This document shows positions 60,639 through 64,000 of a DNA stretch of 64,000 bases, one piece after another. The translations under genes and the position numbers were made by a program. This DNA comes from Variovorax sp. V213 (GTDB lineage: Bacteria > Pseudomonadota > Gammaproteobacteria > Burkholderiales > Burkholderiaceae_C): positions 4,527,001-4,591,000 of the forward strand of contig NZ_AP028664.1 of assembly GCF_041154455.1 (NCBI RefSeq), read 5' to 3'. The notes under the pieces were generated by a model. The model had not been told where the DNA came from. It did no database searches and saw only the letters and a program-made list of their open reading frames with translations. The first letter of the stretch is position 1, and every line of letters begins with the position of its first letter.

Positions 60639-61079
60639 ATGAAGAATCTCCGCTACCTCATGATGGCCGGCGCGCTCGCGCTCGTCGCGTGCGCCAACAC
60701 GTCCACGCCGACCACCTCTGCCGCCACGGCCGACAATCGTCCCGATCCCACCATCCTGCTGGTGCCGATCCGCGTCGAAGATCCGGCGCTGGCTTCCGGC
60801 TGCTGGGCACAGTTCTATACCGGGCGCGACTTCCAGGGCGACATGCTCACGCTGGTGGGCCCGGCCGAAGTCCAGAGCATGGACCGGGGCACCGCAAGGC
60901 AGCTCAAGCGCGACATCGACAGCGTGAGAGTCGGTCCGCGCGCGACGCTGCACGTGTACGAGCACGCGATGTTCAGGGACCGCACGGTCGACTTTCCGGC
61001 CAATAGCCGCGAGGGCGGTCTGATGCGCAAGCTGGGCTTCGGTGGCCGCATCGAGGCCATGAAGCTCAGTTGCAGCTGA
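60639..61079 (+). CDS. Beta/gamma-crystallin-like lipoprotein
   Basis: 146 residues from MKNLRYLMMAGALALVAC: a lipoprotein signal peptide with lipobox Cys18. The rest has the crystallin Greek-key pattern (CWAQFYTGRDFQGDMLTLVGP, LHVYEHAMFRDRTVDFPAN with F/Y-x-x-x-x-F-x-G-like turns). Probably an outer-membrane or periplasmic structural protein, perhaps calcium binding. Convergent with the MocR gene, 30 bases apart. Confidence 0.8.
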   Translation: MKNLRYLMMAGALALVACANTSTPTTSAATADNRPDPTILLVPIRVEDPALASGCWAQFYTGRDFQGDMLTLVGPAEVQSMDRGTARQLKRDIDSVRVGPRATLHVYEHAMFRDRTVDFPANSREGGLMRKLGFGGRIEAMKLSCS

Positions 61080-61109
61080 GCCCCCGGACAGCCACGAAGG
61101 AAGGAACCC

Positions 61110-62507
61110 TCAGCCCCCGCGCAGCGTGGCATGCGGATGCAGCGGATGCGCCAGCGTGTCGGCGATGAGCCGCAGCGCCTGGTCGCACTGCTCGCGCGAC
61201 ATCGGGCCGCCCAGGCAGATGCGCACGGCATCGGGCGGGTCGCCATCGGTTGAAAAGGCCGCGCTGGCCACCACGCCGACGTTCTGCGTGCGCAGGTAGG
61301 AGGCAAATTCCACCGGGCTCCAGCCCGGCGTGAGCGGCAGCCAGGCGTGAAAGCCCTCGGGATGCGCCTGCAGCCCGCTGCCGCTCAGGTACCGCGCCGC
61401 CAGCGCCTGCCGCGCCGCCGATTCGCTTCGCACGGCCAGCAGCATGGCCTCGGCGGTGCCGTCTTCCACCCACAGCGTGGTCAGCGCATTGGTGATGGGC
61501 GACGCCATCACGGTTGTGGCCCGCATCGCGCCGGCCAGCCGCTGCGACTGGAGCACCGTGGGCGAACAGACATAGGCGCTGCGCAGGCCCGCGCCAAAGC
61601 ACTTGGAGAAGCCGCTCACGTAGTAGGTGAGCCCCGGTGCCAGCGTGGCCAGCGCGGCGGGGGTCTGGCGCGGCAGCATGCCGTAGGCATCGTCCTCGAT
61701 GATCGGCACCGCATAGCGCAGCGCCACGTCGGCCAGCGCCTCGCGCCGCGCGCGCGTCACGGTGCCGGCGGTCGGGTTCAGCAACGTGGGGTTGCAGTAC
61801 AGCGCCTTGGGCTTGAGCGTCTTGCAGGCATGCTCGAAGGCGTCGGCAATGGGGCCGTCGTCGTCCAGCTGAAGCGCGTGCAGCTGCACGCCCAGCTGCG
61901 CGGCGATGGCCTTCACGCCCGGGTAGGTGAGCGACTCCACGCAGATCAGTTCGCCCGGCCGCGCCAGCTGCGAGAACAACGCGGTCAGCACGCTGTGGAT
62001 GCCCGGGCACACGAGGATGCGATCGATGCCCGCGCCGGGCACGAAGGGCCGCAGCCAGCGCATCGCGGCCTCGCGGTCGTGCGCGGTGCCGCCGAAGTCC
62101 TGGTAGCGCAGCAGGTCGTGCAGGTCCGCCTCTGCAAAAGCCCGGCTCGCGCTGTCGTGCAGGCGCGCCATCAGGTGCTCGTCGTCGGGCTCGGGCGGCA
62201 TGTTCATGGTCATCTCGGCGCCGCTGCCGCCGCGCAGCCGCAGGCTCGGGCTGCCCGAGCGGATGAAAGTGCCCGTGCCGGCGCGCGAATCGATCAAGCC
62301 GCGCTTGCGCGCCTCGGCGTAGCCGCGCGCCACGGTCGTGTAGTTGAGCTCCAGGTCGGCCGCGAGTTCGCGCAGCGTGGGCAGCCGGTCGCGCACGCCC
62401 AGCCGCCCGGTCTTGATGTCGTCGGCGATCAGCTCGGCCAGCAGCAGGTAGGCCGGCCTGGTGGTGTTGCGCAGCTGCTTGCGCCAGTGGGTGGTGATCG
62501 TGTTCAT
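61110..62507 (-). CDS. MocR-type regulator (GntR helix-turn-helix fused to aminotransferase-like domain)
   Basis: 465 residues from MNTITTHWRKQLRNTTRP; an ATG six codons earlier is possible. The GntR-type winged helix (about 15-85: ADDIKTGRLGVRDRLPTLRELAADLELNYTTVARGY) is joined to a fold-type I aminotransferase-like domain with the PLP Lys in YYVSGFSKCFGAGLR. Such regulators sense PLP or amino-acid aldimines and bind direct repeats. It is divergent from the nitrilase cluster, with repeat-rich DNA in between. Confidence 0.92.
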   Translation of the reverse strand: MNTITTHWRKQLRNTTRPAYLLLAELIADDIKTGRLGVRDRLPTLRELAADLELNYTTVARGYAEARKRGLIDSRAGTGTFIRSGSPSLRLRGGSGAEMTMNMPPEPDDEHLMARLHDSASRAFAEADLHDLLRYQDFGGTAHDREAAMRWLRPFVPGAGIDRILVCPGIHSVLTALFSQLARPGELICVESLTYPGVKAIAAQLGVQLHALQLDDDGPIADAFEHACKTLKPKALYCNPTLLNPTAGTVTRARREALADVALRYAVPIIEDDAYGMLPRQTPAALATLAPGLTYYVSGFSKCFGAGLRSAYVCSPTVLQSQRLAGAMRATTVMASPITNALTTLWVEDGTAEAMLLAVRSESAARQALAARYLSGSGLQAHPEGFHAWLPLTPGWSPVEFASYLRTQNVGVVASAAFSTDGDPPDAVRICLGGPMSREQCDQALRLIADTLAHPLHPHATLRGG

Positions 62508-62515
62508 CGGCGGAG

Positions 62516-62765
62516 TTGATTGCATCCATTGATTGCATCGGGCCACCGGTCGGCACGCAGGAATCGCGCCCACCCCAGAGGGGCCGAATGCTTCGATCAG
62601 GTGCGATCAACCCCATTGATCGGGTGCATTGATCGCATGGCGGGTGCGTCTTCCCGGTGCGGAAAGCGCCTTGCCGCCCGCCTTCGCACCGGCCTTTTCG
62701 GGTGCCGAAAAAATTTTCATCCGCCTGCGGGCCGCGCCGCCGCGTGTTGATCGCGCGTTGATCGC
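62516..62765. promoter_or_regulatory. TTGATYG repeat array, candidate MocR operator region
   Basis: The 341-base divergent region (62508-62848) holds eight TGATYG half-sites in four pairs: TTGATTGCATC at 62516 and 62529 (13-base step), inverted CGATCA at 62594 and 62604 (10), TTGATC at 62616 and 62629 (13), and TTGATCGC at 62747 and 62758 (11). Paired direct repeats are the usual MocR target layout. The third pair is about 90 bases before the downstream gene, a suitable activator position. Confidence 0.6.
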
Positions 62766-62848
62766 ACGCACCGCGCAAAGCGCTGGCACATCGCCTGCGA
62801 AGAGAAGGGCACGCAAGACCTGCGTTCACCCCACAACCGGAGTCCCCC

Positions 62849-63331
62849 ATGCCCAAAGTCACCCGCCCCCGCAACGAGAAAGGCGAGTTCCTCGTCGACT
62901 ACGAAGAAAAGGTGTTCGAAGACGTCAAGGCCGAGCCTGGCGAGAAAGCGCTCGTCACCTTTCATACCGTCGCCTTCGAAGGCTCGATCGGCTTCGTGAA
63001 CCTGCTGCAGGCCACGCGGCTCAGGCGCAAGGGCTACGAGACGTCCGTCCTGCTCTACGGCCCCGGCGTGACGCTGGGCGTGCAGCGCGGCTTTCCAACG
63101 CTGGGTGACGAAGCCTTTCCGGGCCACCAGAACTTCAACAAGCAGATCGGCAAGTTCATGGAAGAAGGCGGCAAGGTCTACGCCTGCCGCTTCGCGCTGC
63201 AGGCGCTGTACGGCCACGGCGAAGGCGCACTGATCGAAGGCATCAAGCCGATCAATCCGCTCGACGTGCTGGACCTCGTGCTGCTGCACAAGAAGGCCGG
63301 CGCCGTCATCCTCGACACCTGGACACTGTAA
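62849..63331 (+). CDS. MSMEG_0572/Sll0783-family nitrogen starvation response protein (Nit1C cluster)
   Basis: 160-residue protein of the family found directly upstream of Nit1 nitrilases in the conserved Nit1C cluster. EKALVTFHTVAFEGSIGFVNLLQATRLRRKGY and EEGGKVYACRFALQALYGHGE are characteristic. Biochemical function is unknown; the cluster is reported to be needed for growth on cyanide in Pseudomonas pseudoalcaligenes. The nitrilase gene follows after 67 bases. Confidence 0.9.
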   Translation: MPKVTRPRNEKGEFLVDYEEKVFEDVKAEPGEKALVTFHTVAFEGSIGFVNLLQATRLRRKGYETSVLLYGPGVTLGVQRGFPTLGDEAFPGHQNFNKQIGKFMEEGGKVYACRFALQALYGHGEGALIEGIKPINPLDVLDLVLLHKKAGAVILDTWTL

Positions 63332-63398
63332 ACATGTCCACCCCCAGTCTTCGCGCACTTCGTGTCGCTTCGCTTGCCGCTTCGGACAGGATGTGGCC

Positions 63399-64000
63399 AT
63401 GAGCTCTTCATCCCGCATCGTGCGTGCCGCGGCGATCCAGATCGCGCCCGACTTCGAACGGCCCGACGGCACGCTCGAGCGGGTGTGCGGCGCCATCGAC
63501 GAGGCCGCTGCCAAGGGCGCGCAGCTGGCGGTCTTCCCCGAGACCTTCGTGCCCTACTACCCCTACTTCAGCTTCGTTCTGCCGCCGGTGCTGCAGGGTG
63601 CGCCGCACCTGAAGCTGGCCGAGCGTGCGGTGGTCGTGCCGGGGCCGGTCACGCAGGCCGTGGCCGAGCGCGCGCGTGCGCGCGGCATGGTCGTCGTGCT
63701 GGGCGTGAACGAGCGCGACCACGGCAGTCTCTACAACACGCAGCTGGTGTTCGACGCCGACGGCACGCTGGTGCTCAAGCGCCGCAAGATCACGCCCACC
63801 TACCACGAGCGCATGGTGTGGGGCCAGGGCGACGGCGCCGGCCTCAAGGTGGTCGACACCGCCATCGGCCGCGTCGGCGCGCTGGCCTGCTGGGAGCACT
63901 ACAACCCGCTGGCGCGCTACAGCCTGATGGCGCAGCACGAAGAGATTCACTGCGCGCAGTTTCCAGGCTCGCTGGTGGGCCCGATCTTCGCGGAACAGAT
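63399..64000 (+). CDS. Nit1-type nitrilase, partial (Nit1C cluster)
   Basis: The first ~200 residues of a nitrilase, cut by the right edge. The catalytic triad is complete: Glu48 (AVFPETFVPYYPYF), Lys130 (KRRKITPTYHER) and Cys164 (VGALACWEHYNPLARYSLM), here with the usual Trp after Cys. The YPYFSF segment and position after the MSMEG_0572-family gene mark it as Nit1, which hydrolyses small nitriles formed from cyanide. Further Nit1C genes (radical SAM, GNAT, AIR-synthase-like, flavoprotein) are expected to the right. Confidence 0.93.
   Translation, partial: MSSSSRIVRAAAIQIAPDFERPDGTLERVCGAIDEAAAKGAQLAVFPETFVPYYPYFSFVLPPVLQGAPHLKLAERAVVVPGPVTQAVAERARARGMVVVLGVNERDHGSLYNTQLVFDADGTLVLKRRKITPTYHERMVWGQGDGAGLKVVDTAIGRVGALACWEHYNPLARYSLMAQHEEIHCAQFPGSLVGPIFAEQ

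Overview
This is a high-GC stretch of a betaproteobacterial chromosome. The ribosomal/tuf/trp gene order and the protein sequences look like Comamonadaceae, most likely Variovorax or a close relative. That assignment is inferred from remembered family resemblance, not from a search.

Region 1 (1-6.4 kb, minus strand) is the conserved translation/transcription block: tRNA-Tyr, tRNA-Gly, tRNA-Thr, tuf, tRNA-Trp, secE, nusG, rplK, rplA, rplJ, rplL and the start of rpoB. It has an L10-type leader, an rplL-rpoB attenuator hairpin and three tandem terminator-like hairpins. Region 2 (6.4-14.9 kb) holds a tight trp operon, trpE - GxxExxY protein - trpG - ltaE - LysE exporter - trpD - trpC - ung, plus a chalcone-isomerase-like secreted protein and gph.

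Region 3 (15-39.5 kb) is the centrepiece: a catabolic island that can be read as a full route from aryl hydroxynitriles to protocatechuate. One operon has a LIV-type uptake system and an arylacetonitrilase, with a divergent AraC regulator behind a sigma-54-like promoter. The central operon, with a divergent LysR regulator, has benzoylformate decarboxylase, benzaldehyde dehydrogenase, a Bug solute-binding protein, 4-hydroxybenzoate 3-monooxygenase (pobA), an aromatic-acid MFS transporter, a ketopantoate-reductase-family enzyme and FMN (S)-mandelate dehydrogenase. A third operon, with a divergent LuxR regulator, has a mandelamide-hydrolase-like amidase and a second LIV-type uptake system containing a permease-ATPase fusion. 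The combination suggests use of plant cyanogenic compounds such as 4-hydroxymandelonitrile. IS110, SDR and IS3 remnants lie at or near the edges.

Region 4 (39.5-46.8 kb) has two secreted lipoprotein-like proteins (one alginate-lyase-like with a LamG domain), an IS3 remnant, a two-component system and a secreted SnoaL-like protein. Region 5 (46.8-58.9 kb) is a second coherent regulon: an amino-acid ABC transporter, an SDR, 5-oxoprolinase subunits PxpABC with AccBC and a biotin-less BCCP-like protein, a LysR regulator, and a divergent aminotransferase plus RraA-like protein. Three promoters here share a conserved 39-nt element with a LysR-type box (ATAAG-N5-CTTAT), which ties the genes into one pathway.

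Region 6 (58.9-64 kb) has stress/hypothetical proteins, a MocR-type regulator, a divergent promoter region packed with TTGATYG repeats, and the first two genes of what looks like the Nit1C cyanide-assimilation cluster (MSMEG_0572-family protein and nitrilase, cut by the window edge). A cyanide-handling cluster about 25 kb from an aryl-hydroxynitrile island fits life on cyanogenic plant material.
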